A program made the position numbers and the translations under genes. Of a DNA stretch of 64,000 nt, positions 16,504 to 24,480 are shown in pieces (position 1 is the stretch's first letter; each line of letters begins with the position of its first letter). The notes under the pieces were generated by a model, which saw nothing but the letters and a program-made list of their open reading frames with translations, did no database searches and was not told where the DNA came from. The DNA comes from KBS50 sp042434095 (GTDB lineage: Bacteria; Actinomycetota; Actinomycetes; Mycobacteriales; Micromonosporaceae), in assembly GCF_042434095.1 (NCBI RefSeq), contig NZ_JBHLUE010000034.1, positions 345,499-409,498 on the forward strand, in the 5' to 3' direction.

Positions 16504-16512
16504 CTCTGTGCA
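16495..16512. repeat. 18-bp direct repeat, left copy (att-like)
   Basis: GCTTACAAGCTCTGTGCA occurs here, overlapping the tRNA remnant, and again at 17011-17028. The repeat joins tRNA anticodon-loop sequence to element sequence, so it may mark a second, nested integration or an accreted element of about 0.5 kb. Confidence 0.7.
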
Positions 16513-16527
16513 GGCCGTCCGGGCGCT

Positions 16528-16556
16528 TCCGTGCGCGTCCGTGACGTGGGTCCGTG
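16528..16556. promoter_or_regulatory. Three TCCGTG direct repeats next to the left att site
   Basis: TCCGTG occurs at 16528, 16538 and 16551, spaced about one helical turn apart, just inside the island. Such arrays are typical arm-type binding sites of tyrosine recombinases. This is inference from position and spacing only. Confidence 0.35.
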
Positions 16557-16645
16557 ATCCGCCTCTGCCCGCTACGGGCCTTCGGTGGTTGGGCCCGTTG
16601 CTGTCGCCGTTGCTGTCGGCAGCCACCGCTAGCGTCGGTTTGTCG

Positions 16646-16861
16646 TCAACCAGCAGGCGGTGGCGGCGCAACCGCCGTGCAGGCAGCGACGGGAGCACCG
16701 GGCTCCTCATGGTCGATCTCGTACTGGCGCTCGCCACAGGGCTCCGGCGGCTCATGCTCGCGCCAGTAATGTCCGCAGTCGGGGCAGTCGCCGTACCAGC
16801 GTGGCCTCCGTCGCGCCTTCACATTTCGCACTGTCGCCTGGCTACGAGCGCCGAGGTACAC
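16646..16861 (-). CDS. Small cysteine-rich (zinc-ribbon-like) protein
   Basis: A 71-residue frame with CPDCGHYWREHEPPEPCGE (about 25-43) and a Pro/Ala-rich end with one more Cys (ACTAVAPPPP). The C-x2-C-G-H spacing and the following C-G-E-R-Q-Y-E-I-D-H resemble small zinc-ribbon proteins I associate with actinobacterial mobile elements. The start is uncertain: GTG 16861 is used, and a GTG near 16831 would remove about ten residues. Neither has a strong ribosome-binding site. Function unknown. Confidence 0.45.
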   Translation of the reverse strand: MYLGARSQATVRNVKARRRPRWYGDCPDCGHYWREHEPPEPCGERQYEIDHEEPGAPVAACTAVAPPPPAG

Positions 16862-17214
16862 CCCGTCGGGCGTTGCGGTCCCAAGCTGCCGACCTCTGCC
16901 AGCCGGTGGCGACTGGCGTCAACGAGCAGGTAGTGGACGTCGGTCGGTGATCGGTTGCGGTACTCATCAGCGCTCGCGCTGCCTTCTTGCTGCTTCGCTG
17001 CCTGACGCCCGCTTACAAGCTCTGTGCATCGCATCCGCGCACGGTCGGCAACTGCTGCTCGCTGGGGCGTCGTCCTACCAAGCCTTGGGCCTCCGCGGGT
17101 CGCGCCGCCTCGATGGGCTCATTGACCGCAATGTTGTGCGAGCCCTAGCTTAACTGGGGCGGCCCTAGACAAGCACTTGATCGATCCCGTCGATTCCGAG
17201 AAGCGAGGCTAGCT
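16862..17214. other. Island segment without a recognisable gene
   Basis: I see no supported gene here. The only structure is the second copy of the 18-bp att-like repeat at 17011-17028, followed by a mid-GC stretch leading to the small gene at 17215. Confidence 0.4.
17011..17028. repeat. 18-bp direct repeat, right copy (att-like)
   Basis: Exact second copy of GCTTACAAGCTCTGTGCA, 516 bp from the first at 16495. It contains the CTTACAAG core of the tRNA-Thr anticodon loop. Confidence 0.7.
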
Positions 17215-17717
17215 GTGGTAGACGTGACCTCCCTACTCAGCGCCGGAGCAGCCACTCTAGCCGCCGGCTTGGCTGCTGCGAATCTCGTCATGTCTGAACG
17301 ACGCGAACAGAGCCGCTGGGTACGCGATGTCCTTATCGAGACCTACGTTTCCTTCCTCGATGCCAGTTTTGGAAGCGGGCGAACATCACGTCACGCCATG
17401 GAGTCGAGACGAGTAGCAGACCACGATGAGGAGGAGTTAGACGAACTAAGAGAACGCGCTCGACTCATGCATGCGCGCCAGGTAGAAAGCTTGACCCGAC
17501 TACGCTTCTGGCGAGCGGGGATGTTGTAAGAGCGGCCGAATCGCTACATCTGAGAGATCACGAAGTAGCAGACCTCGCTTTTGGCGAGACGCTTCCCGGC
17601 GAAGCAGAGTGGGCAACAACCCGAACCCGACAGCAGAGCGCACGAGAGCAATTGATTGCCGTCGCCAGAAAGTCCATGCGCCTGCGTGGGAGTACCACAA
17701 TCGGCCACACGGGTTGA
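17215..17717 (+). pseudogene. Hypothetical membrane-anchored helical protein, frameshifted
   Basis: GTG 17215 opens a 104-residue frame with an N-terminal hydrophobic segment (about 8-24) and a charged coiled-coil-like body, ending at TAA 17527-17529 after the GGGG run at 17517-17520. In the frame starting GAT at 17520 an open, similar-composition reading frame continues as D-V-V-R-A-A-E-S-L-H-L-R-D-H and on to TGA 17715-17717. Adding one G to the run joins the two into about 168 residues, a common length for actinobacterial proteins with one helix and a charged body. It is most simply a 1-bp deletion; a sequencing error is also possible. Function unknown. Confidence 0.55.
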
Positions 17718-17887
17718 TTCGCCACGCGAACCCCGGACACCCGCCTTGCAAAGGCGGCACCGCACTCCTGACGAGTGTGGACCGAAGCCAGCGAGTGGCG
17801 TTGGCATCGTGCCGCTTGCCAGCCTGTGTCAGCGGTTGTCGGTCCTTGCGGCGGGGCGTGCTGACTTTCTGCTGACCATGCTGCCGG

Positions 17888-18853
17888 CTAGCCCAACTGC
17901 TCGACCGACCCCACAAGTCGCGCTCGGAGCGTACCTACGACCGAGGTGACAGCTCGTTGGAGATCCGCTGGCGGTGGCAGAGGCGGTAGGACCAACTCTG
18001 CCAAGGTGCGGTTCGCCTGCCGACCGTATGAGTACCGATACCGGTTGGCCCTGATGCACATAGCCCACCAAAGGCATTCGGCGTCGGACGTAGCAACTCG
18101 CGGGGTGAGAATCGCAACATCACGGCCACACAGAAACGGTTCGGGCTGAAGGAAGGTAGCTAGCGGCGTACCGCCAAGAGCAACAGTAAGCTCACCCGCC
18201 TTACCAGGCACAAGACCGGGACTGAGCTCAACCCTTGCCGAAACCCCGTTGTTCCTGTCCGTCCGACTCACGAAGTTTATGCCATTGGGGGCCGATACCT
18301 TCGTTAGCCGGTTCAATTCCAAGCTATGGCCGTACCGGATATCAAACAGCTCGCCAACCCTGCCGCCACCGGGGGAACTGTCACCACTTGGTGTGGAGAT
18401 ATTTGGAATGGCTCGTATCATCTCGCGCACTGGCCGAGCCATGTCCACGCCGGCCGGAATTCGATCCGGCAGCATAAGGGTTCTGAGCGTCCTGTTGGCT
18501 TCACGGCCGAATGCGGTATAGCGATACCTGTTTGCCTCAATGCACATCGCGTAGTACAGACGATCGTGGAGCGACATATCAGGATCGTGCGGCGTAAGTA
18601 CAGCCACGTTCTGAGCAGTGTAGAAGGGCGCCTGCTGAACAAAGGTGGCTAAGACGTACGAGCCACCGAGCGCGACAGTGAGCAGCCCCGCCGGATAGGG
18701 CCTCACGTTTCTGACGGGAGCAACGTAGCCAGACACTCCCTGGTTCGACCCACGCCTACCGACGAAAGCAATTCCGTCGGCCCGGGGAGCCATCTTGTTG
18801 TAGTCGAATTTGTTCCCGTACGTTACTTCGAAAAGGCTATCAAGCGTCCTCAC
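17888..18853 (-). CDS. Restriction-modification specificity subunit, BcgIB/HsdS-like
   Basis: A 321-residue protein made of two similar halves, about 1-150 and 165-321. Each contains an L-F-(E/D)-(V/I)-x-Y-G opening, a L-T-V-A-L-G-G segment, A-x-L-T-P and an (E/R)-A-N-R-Y-R-Y...G-R-(E/Q)-A-N-R-T-L block, i.e. two target-recognition units with conserved regions. S subunits read the bipartite DNA target. The GTG at 18853 overlaps the end of the methylase gene by 14 nt, so it is co-translated with it. The size is close to that of BcgI B (341 residues from memory). Its low GC marks it as acquired. Confidence 0.8.
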   Translation of the reverse strand: MRTLDSLFEVTYGNKFDYNKMAPRADGIAFVGRRGSNQGVSGYVAPVRNVRPYPAGLLTVALGGSYVLATFVQQAPFYTAQNVAVLTPHDPDMSLHDRLYYAMCIEANRYRYTAFGREANRTLRTLMLPDRIPAGVDMARPVREMIRAIPNISTPSGDSSPGGGRVGELFDIRYGHSLELNRLTKVSAPNGINFVSRTDRNNGVSARVELSPGLVPGKAGELTVALGGTPLATFLQPEPFLCGRDVAILTPRVATSDAECLWWAMCIRANRYRYSYGRQANRTLAELVLPPLPPPADLQRAVTSVVGTLRARLVGSVEQLG

Positions 18854-20204
18854 TTGAAGCCCCTTCCTCCACCGGCTGCGTCTTGACTATCTGAAAGAGC
18901 GCGTAGTTGCGCACCGCATTTTCAAAGTCGTCCAACGTTAGCGCCTTGTAGTCCGTTTCCATGTATGCCTCGGCAACCCATTCATCGTCGGCTGCGACCT
19001 TGGCACTGACAGAACGCCCGGGAGAGACTTCACGATTGATGAAGGCGTCCACCCATCCATCGCGGATCGCCTGCCATTGACCATATAGGTCCACGCGACC
19101 CATGTGCTTGGTCTTGATAAAACCATCGTCGCGCCAGTAGCCGAACCAGGTCTTCTTACCTGACCTAGCATGGGGCTTTTTCGCAGTGAACACCATAATG
19201 CACGTGACCACTCCTACTGGGTAGAACAATTCATGGGGCATGGACATGACAGCTTCGAGCGTGTGCTTCCGCAGAAGGACATCTTTGAAGGTACTCGGGG
19301 CCGTTGCCACCGACACGGGGACGATTGCAATTCCCGTGCCGCCTTCAACGAGCATATCCAACATATTGTCGACGAATGCCAGCTCGTGCAAAGAGCCAGA
19401 GCCCTGCGCGTAAGGAGGGTTAATCATTCCGACCGTCGGCTTGCGGGCGACGATGTCTTGCTTGAACGGCGCATCGAAGCACGAGCCTTGGTAAAGATTC
19501 GCTTTACCGTCGCCACGCAGGATCATATTAGAGGCCGCCAGTGCGTACATGTGCGGCTGATGCTCGATGCCGATAAGGTTCTTCTTTTTGACCGTCAGAC
19601 GCTGCTCTTCGGTCGTTGTCTGGCGAATCATTCGATCCATGGCGCTGATCAGGAAGCCGCCAGTACCTGCGCAAGGGTCAATGACCCGATCGGTCGGGTG
19701 GACGTTGGCGAGGAGCGCGAAGAGCTCGGTGATATGGCGCGGCGTCAGAACGATTCCTAGCGCCTTCTTATCGCCGCCGGTGTACTTTAGGAACTCTCCG
19801 TAGAAGCGGCCCACTACATCATGGGCACTATAAACCGCAATAAACGGCCAGACTTTTTCCTTGATGCGCCTGATTACTTCATGAAGAACGCCTTTGGGGA
19901 ACTCGGTTGTTGCTACCCGCAATGCCGGGTGAACGGTAATACCAGAGTAGGGCTGAGCGATATCCATCTTCTTCGAGTGCGGGATGTCTGCCTCGTCGAT
20001 CTGCTCTCGCAGTACCTCACCCCAGCGCTTCTGGAGCTTCGCCGGCGAGGTCAGGTCGCCATAACCCTTAGCGAAGGATTGGTCCTGGAGGACGATGAGG
20101 GTTCCCGAGACCAAGAGCGGCTTCTGTTCCTCGGTCAGCTTCGCATGCTTCCAAAGGAAGTCGTGCAGCTCGCGGCTGAATGCCATGAGGTCATTTTCGC
20201 GCAA
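18840..20204 (-). CDS. N6-adenine DNA methylase domain, BcgIA/HsdM-like
   Basis: 454 residues from TTG 20204 (GAGG 8 nt upstream); ATG 20186 is an alternative. Motif I is DPCAGTGGFL (about 172-181) and motif IV is NPPY (about 261-264), characteristic of gamma-class N6-adenine methyltransferases. The surrounding GIVLTPRHITELFALLANV and LIGIEHQPHMYALAASNM are typical of the large subunit of BcgI-like systems. The same reading frame is open upstream through 12 codons to a TAG at 20241-20243, beyond which the nuclease domain lies in the same frame. The natural product was therefore probably a single nuclease-methylase of about 625 residues. It is followed by the specificity gene. Confidence 0.85.
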   Translation of the reverse strand: MRENDLMAFSRELHDFLWKHAKLTEEQKPLLVSGTLIVLQDQSFAKGYGDLTSPAKLQKRWGEVLREQIDEADIPHSKKMDIAQPYSGITVHPALRVATTEFPKGVLHEVIRRIKEKVWPFIAVYSAHDVVGRFYGEFLKYTGGDKKALGIVLTPRHITELFALLANVHPTDRVIDPCAGTGGFLISAMDRMIRQTTTEEQRLTVKKKNLIGIEHQPHMYALAASNMILRGDGKANLYQGSCFDAPFKQDIVARKPTVGMINPPYAQGSGSLHELAFVDNMLDMLVEGGTGIAIVPVSVATAPSTFKDVLLRKHTLEAVMSMPHELFYPVGVVTCIMVFTAKKPHARSGKKTWFGYWRDDGFIKTKHMGRVDLYGQWQAIRDGWVDAFINREVSPGRSVSAKVAADDEWVAEAYMETDYKALTLDDFENAVRNYALFQIVKTQPVEEGASSEDA

Positions 20205-20240
20205 CTTTTCGACCTCGGGTGAATACTCTGCCGCATTGGT

Positions 20241-20714
20241 CTAGTCGCTAAAGGGAATTAGATGGTCAAGCTCAGCACCTGTCGGCGACTTTAGTTCGGT
20301 TGACGCCATCGCGCCTCGCACATGAACGAAGGTGCTAACCAACAATTCGTCCAGGGATTCGCCAGAAACACCTAGGGCGATTGTGTTGTACTCCTTGGAC
20401 AGAAAGCTTGCGTAGTGGAGAGCACCGTCCACGGCGAATTCAGCGATCCTATCGCCGGTGCTACTTTGATGGCGCGCCCTGGAAGCCTTGCATTCTACGA
20501 CGATCACATAGTCCGGGTTCTTCGGTGACGTGATAATAAAATCCGGGTACCCGACGCCGCTACCGCCAGTCTTCGAAGCTTGCCTAAGCAGTCTTTTTAC
20601 CGCCGCGATAGCCGACTGCTGACGCTCAACAACAATCTCTGCTGCTGGGTCGAAGTACCCCAACTCCGCTAGCCGCTCTCGGACAATGTCTTCGGTCACG
20701 GCTTCGTTCGGCAT
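20241..20714 (-). CDS. Restriction nuclease domain (HsdR_N/PD-(D/E)XK type), separated by TAG
   Basis: 157 residues from ATG 20714, which has GATAGGA at good spacing. TEDIVRERLAELGYF opens the domain. The core GYPDFIITS (about 52-60) and YVIVVECKAS (about 66-75) form the D...E-x-K nuclease site, followed by AVDGALHYASFLSKEY and ALGVSG. In BcgI-like enzymes this domain is the N-terminus of the methylase polypeptide. Here the frame ends ...D-H-L-I-P-F-S-D-TAG and then continues in register into the methylase. A TAC-to-TAG or similar change would separate the two. Whether cleavage still occurs with separate polypeptides is unknown. Confidence 0.8.
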   Translation of the reverse strand: MPNEAVTEDIVRERLAELGYFDPAAEIVVERQQSAIAAVKRLLRQASKTGGSGVGYPDFIITSPKNPDYVIVVECKASRARHQSSTGDRIAEFAVDGALHYASFLSKEYNTIALGVSGESLDELLVSTFVHVRGAMASTELKSPTGAELDHLIPFSD

Positions 20715-21342
20715 GGGGTTCCTATCGGCTGACGCGGGAGGGAGTGTCCTTTTTACCACTTCGAAGACCTCTCGGGTGGACGCGGGCGACCACGAAGAGG
20801 CGGTCTCTGCCATCCCGTCTGCCGTCGACCCGCCCACCGGGGAGCGGGCCGCCGCCCGGCCCGCCACGTCAAGACGGCCTTGACGCACGGTTGGACGCTG
20901 GCGGGTCGGGCGGTGGTCCGCTCGGCTTGCCTGGGTCGTCGGCTGGCGGGATGGCTCCCGCAACCACCCACGGACCGCAACGCGCCGACGGGGTTGCAAC
21001 CATCTCGGAGCCTGAGCGCCCCCGCCGGAGGCGCAGTAACCGCAACCCCGCACCGCCGCCAGCTCGCCGACGCGGCCGGCGTGCGCTCCCCTACGCCGCG
21101 CGGGCTCGTGGCCGCGCGGCCCGGCCGGCTGCTGGCCCACCATCACCCGGTCAACCGCTCTGTCGTTCTGCGGCGGCCCCTTGGGCTTCCCGCTCTCCGC
21201 GCCAGCCGCCGGGCGTGTTGCGTGGCCGGAGTCGGAGCGCCAGCGGAGCGACGGACGCGCGCCCTAGCGGCGGCGCGTGCGGCCCGCTCAGGGCCGCCTT
21301 GAAGACGTACAGAAACTTTGAACACGCTGCCGGCGGCCGGCT
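20715..21342. other. Island segment without a recognisable gene
   Basis: This GC-rich stretch of 628 nt upstream of the nuclease gene has open frames on both strands, but all have the Arg/Pro/Ala-rich composition of out-of-frame translation. A GTCAAG-ACGGC-CTTGAC inverted repeat at 20868-20884 could be an operator for the restriction operon. Nothing else is supported. Confidence 0.4.
21328..21341. repeat. Target-site duplication, left copy
   Basis: TGCCGGCGGCCGGC lies immediately outside the left end of the insertion sequence and recurs at 23627-23640 immediately outside the right end. A 14-bp direct repeat is long for an IS, but duplications of up to about 15 bp are known in the IS481 family. 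Confidence 0.8.
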
Positions 21343-21414
21343 TGTCCGGTCTCGGGACCTGCGTGACACATCGGTATCAGGACCTGGGTGACACTCCGCT
21401 GAGTGTTGGTGGAG

Positions 21415-23568
21415 ATGAGCGTGATGGAACAGCGGTATCGAGCCGTCCAGGAGGTGCTTGCCGGATCCACGGTCACGGACGTCGCCGAACGATTCGGGGT
21501 CTCCCGCCAGGCGGTGCATCGCTGGCTGGCCTGGTATCAGGACGAGGGCTTGGAAGGGCTGGCGGACCGGTCCAGCCGGCCGCGCTCCTCACCTGGCCAG
21601 ACTGCTCCTGAGGTGGAGGCGCTCATCTGTGAGCTGCGCCGGAACCACCCACGATGGGGTGCCCGTCGCCTGCTCTATGAGCTTGGCCGTCGTGACTGCC
21701 CCGGGCCGATCCCGTCTCGGATCACCGTGCATCGGGTGCTGATCCGGCACGGCCTGATCGATCCGACACCTCGTCGGCGTCGGCGTGAGGACTACCGGCG
21801 CTGGGAACGTGGCCGGCCGATGGAGCTGTGGCAGATGGACATCGTCGGCGGCATCCAGCTGGCCGATGGCGGTGAGGCGAAGGTCGTCACCGGCGTGGAC
21901 GACCACTCCCGCTTCTGCGTCATCGCCGCCGTGGTCCGGCGGGCCACCGGTCGGGCGATCTGTCTCGCCTTCGTCGAGGCCCTGCACAGGTTCGGGATTC
22001 CCGAGGAGGTGCTCACGGACAATGGCAAGCAGTTCACTGCCCGGTTCGGTCGCGGTGGCGGTGAGGTGATGTTCGACCGGATCTGCCGGGAGAACGGCAT
22101 CACCCACCGGCTGACCAAGCCCCGCTCACCCACCAACACCGGCAAGGTCGAGCGGTTCCACCAGACCCTGCAACGCGAACTCCTCGACGACGTCGAGGTC
22201 TGGGCCACCCCAGAGGAAGCCCAGGCAGCGATCGACGCCTTCCGGCACGAATACAACACCGAACGACCCCACCAGTCCCTCGGGATGGCGTTCCCTGCCG
22301 ACCGTTTCACCGCCCAGCCAGCTGAGGAACAGCTGCCGCTGCAGCTGCCGCCAGCGCTGGCCACCACCATCCCCTCGCCCCGCCGGCCACTGCCGGCAAC
22401 ACCGGCACCGGCGCCTCCAGCACCCGCCGGGCATGTCGTCGCCCCAACAGTGCCGGTGGCCGCCAGCGAGGACGTCGGCCTGGCCGTGGAGGTCACCCGC
22501 CTCGTTCCGGCATCGGGCAACCTCACCGTCTGCGGACAGCAGTTCTGGCTCAGCCCCAACCGCGCCGGACTTCCGGTCACCCTGTGGGCCGACACCACCG
22601 TCGTTCACCTGCTCATCGACGGCGTCCGGCTCAAGACCGTCCCGTCCCGACTCACCGCTGCGCACCTGCGCCAACTCCTCGCCGACGACGGCCAACCGGC
22701 CGGGCCGCCACCGATCACCACCGGCACCGTTCAGGTCGGCGCCCCGATCGAGGTCGAGCGGCTCGTCAACGCCACTGGCCTGATCAGCCTTGCCGGTCGG
22801 CAACACCCCGTCGGCTACCACTTCGCCGGCAGGCGCGTCACCGTCCGCCTCGACCGCGGCCTCATGCAGATCACCGCCGACGGCGTCCTGCTGCGCAGCC
22901 TGCCCAACCCACTCACCGCCGCCGAGATCGCCGGCATCCGCGACGCCCGTCCCGCCGGACCACCACCAGCACCGGCGCCCGAACCCGTGCGGGTCGAACG
23001 CCGCGTCAGCTGCCGAGGATCCCTGGTCATCGCCGGTCAACGCATCCACGTCGGCATCGCCCACGCCGGAACCACCCTCACCGTCGAAGCCGCCGACGCC
23101 ACCTTCCGCGTCCACGACGGCGACCAACTCCTCACCGAAGTCCCCCACACCACCCTCAAGCCGATCGCCCGTTTCAAGGTCCGCAAACCCGAACCCCGAG
23201 AAGCCGCCAGTCACCGGATCACCCTGCCCAGCCCGGACCGGCACAATGACAACCGTGACGGTCGACCAACCCGGGGAGATCAACCCAGGAGACATCTACG
23301 AGGACTGCTCCTTCCACCCCGTCCTATGCACCCACAACGACGGCGAAGTACTCATGGGCATCTCCCTGATCGACGCCACCGCACCACGAACTTGCGACCT
23401 CGAACACTGCGGCGTCATCAAGCTCTCCATCCACGACGTCAACGCCGCACGAGCCGACTGGCCGGCATACCTAGTACGACGCAAAGCAGAGTTCGAAGCC
23501 GAACACGACAAGCCGACTACCTGACCGACCATCGGCAAGAGCCCACAAGTAACTACAAGATCGTCTAG
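21415..23568 (+). CDS. IS481-type DDE transposase with three C-terminal beta-repeat modules
   Basis: 717 residues. Residues 3-50 form a helix-turn-helix (FGVSRQAVHRWLAWYQDEGL). The rve/DDE core has LWQMDIVGG (first Asp, about 142), VLTDNGKQF (second Asp, about 201) and GKVERFHQTL (Glu, about 246). About 305-365 is a Pro/Ala linker. Three similar 65-70-residue modules follow, beginning VEVTRLVPASG, IEVERLVNATG and VRVERRVSCRG, each with a R-V-T-V/L-T-V strand and a L-x-x-V/L-P end. They recall the beta-barrel C-terminus of Mu-like transposases. After about residue 600 the composition turns Arg/His/Pro-rich, as in out-of-frame translation, and overlaps another gene, so the functional protein may effectively end earlier. 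ATG 21415 follows GTTGGTGGAG. Confidence 0.85.
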   Translation: MSVMEQRYRAVQEVLAGSTVTDVAERFGVSRQAVHRWLAWYQDEGLEGLADRSSRPRSSPGQTAPEVEALICELRRNHPRWGARRLLYELGRRDCPGPIPSRITVHRVLIRHGLIDPTPRRRRREDYRRWERGRPMELWQMDIVGGIQLADGGEAKVVTGVDDHSRFCVIAAVVRRATGRAICLAFVEALHRFGIPEEVLTDNGKQFTARFGRGGGEVMFDRICRENGITHRLTKPRSPTNTGKVERFHQTLQRELLDDVEVWATPEEAQAAIDAFRHEYNTERPHQSLGMAFPADRFTAQPAEEQLPLQLPPALATTIPSPRRPLPATPAPAPPAPAGHVVAPTVPVAASEDVGLAVEVTRLVPASGNLTVCGQQFWLSPNRAGLPVTLWADTTVVHLLIDGVRLKTVPSRLTAAHLRQLLADDGQPAGPPPITTGTVQVGAPIEVERLVNATGLISLAGRQHPVGYHFAGRRVTVRLDRGLMQITADGVLLRSLPNPLTAAEIAGIRDARPAGPPPAPAPEPVRVERRVSCRGSLVIAGQRIHVGIAHAGTTLTVEAADATFRVHDGDQLLTEVPHTTLKPIARFKVRKPEPREAASHRITLPSPDRHNDNRDGRPTRGDQPRRHLRGLLLPPRPMHPQRRRSTHGHLPDRRHRTTNLRPRTLRRHQALHPRRQRRTSRLAGIPSTTQSRVRSRTRQADYLTDHRQEPTSNYKIV
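23246..23524 (+). CDS. Small acidic protein encoded within the IS right end
   Basis: A 92-residue frame in a different phase from the transposase C-terminus, which it overlaps completely. It has balanced composition (MTTVTVDQPGEINPGDIYED, then CSFHPVLCTHNDGEVLMGIS, then DLEHCGVIKLSIHD) and looks more protein-like here than the transposase frame does. Three cysteines and two histidines could bind a metal. No strong ribosome-binding site is seen, so coupling to transposase translation is possible. I do not recognise a family; it may be an IS passenger or regulator. Confidence 0.55.
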   Translation: MTTVTVDQPGEINPGDIYEDCSFHPVLCTHNDGEVLMGISLIDATAPRTCDLEHCGVIKLSIHDVNAARADWPAYLVRRKAEFEAEHDKPTT

Positions 23569-23626
23569 CCGGACGTGTCACTCACGTCCTGAGACTGATC
23601 TGTCACGCACGTGCTGAGACCCGACA

Positions 23627-23640
23627 TGCCGGCGGCCGGC
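23627..23640. repeat. Target-site duplication, right copy
   Basis: Exact second copy of TGCCGGCGGCCGGC found at 21328-21341. Confidence 0.8.
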
Positions 23641-23641
23641 C

Positions 23642-23935
23642 TGTCGTACTGCGCTTAATGCGTTACGCCGTGGCTTCACTTGATGCGTGACACTCCGTCG
23701 AGTGTTGGTGGAGTTGACTATGACGGAGCAGCGGTATCGGGCCGTGCTCGAAGTTCAGGCCGGGGTTCCGGTAACCGAGGTCGCGGATCGGTTCAGGGTG
23801 TCCCGGCAGGCGGTGCACCGCTGGATGCGCTGGTATCGCGATGAGGGCTTGGACGGGCTGGCCGACCGATCCCACCGGCCGCGTTCGGATCCCTGGCCGC
23901 GGGGAGCTTGTCGGCCTCCGCTGGTCAGATGTTGA
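23642..23935 (+). pseudogene. 5' remnant of a second IS481-type element
   Basis: The remnant starts at TGTCGTACTG and contains the same GTGTTGGTGGAG leader as the complete IS, then ATG 23720 with MTEQRYRAVLEVQAGVPVTE and VSRQAVHRWMRWYRDEGLDG. It is clearly related to, but distinct from, the intact copy. Similarity stops near 23888-23897 (R-P-R-S-D-P), where the sequence switches into the middle of a tyrosine recombinase. The original frame runs on by chance to 23935. The DDE domain and right end are missing. Confidence 0.8.
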
Positions 23936-24407
23936 TCTCGACGCTGGCACGCCCCGCGTCCAACAGATTGTCCAGCGGGTTGCCGGGCAGCTGCACCTCC
24001 TGGACGCCAAGATCGAGGACTCTGAGGCGGTCCTGCCTTTGCCCGACGTCACCTGGATCACGCTGCTCGACCACCAGGAACGCCAGCGGGCGGAACGGGC
24101 CGCGCTCGCGGAGGTCTGGGAGGATCACGACCTGCTCTTCCCCTCGGAGCGCGGCACCCCGATGGAGCCGACCAACCTCAGCCGCTCCTTCGCCCGGCTC
24201 CGCGAGGCCGCCGGGTTGCCCGGGGTCCGTCTGCACGACCTGCGGCACACGGTCGTCTCCCTGCTGATGGAGCTCGGCGTTCCTCCGCACGTCGTCCAGG
24301 CCGTCGCCCGGCACGCGGACGTGAAGATCACGTTGAAGGTCTACGCCCATGCGAATCTTGACGCCATGCGGCAGGCCCTCGGCAAGCTCGACGGGCGGCT
24401 GTCGTGA
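23898..24407 (+). pseudogene. Tyrosine recombinase (integrase) catalytic domain, N-terminus lost
   Basis: The last about 169 residues of a phage-type integrase begin at R-G-E-L-V-G-L-R-W. The box II residues are present: LHDLRHT (His and Arg, about 112-118), ARHADV (His, about 140) and TLKVYAHAN (Tyr nucleophile, about 149). The arm-binding and core-binding domains, and the box I arginine that normally precedes R-G-E, are replaced by IS sequence. A chimeric start at ATG 23841 inside the IS remnant could make a fusion without the first Arg, which should be inactive. It ends 73 nt from the tRNA-Thr 3' end, the usual place for the integrase of such an island. Confidence 0.85.
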
Positions 24408-24480
24408 GCCCGTTGCTGTCAGCGTTGCTGTCAACCGACCACCTGGCGACGGCCGCCGCGCTGGAACCCGTTGTGGTGCT

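Larger units (their letters stand above)
21343..23626 (+). mobile_element. IS481-family insertion sequence, complete, 2284 bp
   Basis: The ends are TGTCCGGTCTC (left) and GAGACCCGACA (right), which are inverted repeats with one mismatch. Similarity of the ends continues for about 60 bp and includes two internal GTGACA-type subrepeats on each side, probably transposase binding sites. It carries one long transposase gene and a small overlapping frame. It is unusually large for the family because the transposase has a long C-terminal extension. It inserted exactly at the end of an older IS remnant (23642 onwards). Confidence 0.85.

Noticed and set aside
20744..21391. Open frames in the segment between the nuclease gene and the IS
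   Set aside because: Pro/Arg/Ala-rich translations on both strands, no motif and no start signal. I could not support a gene.
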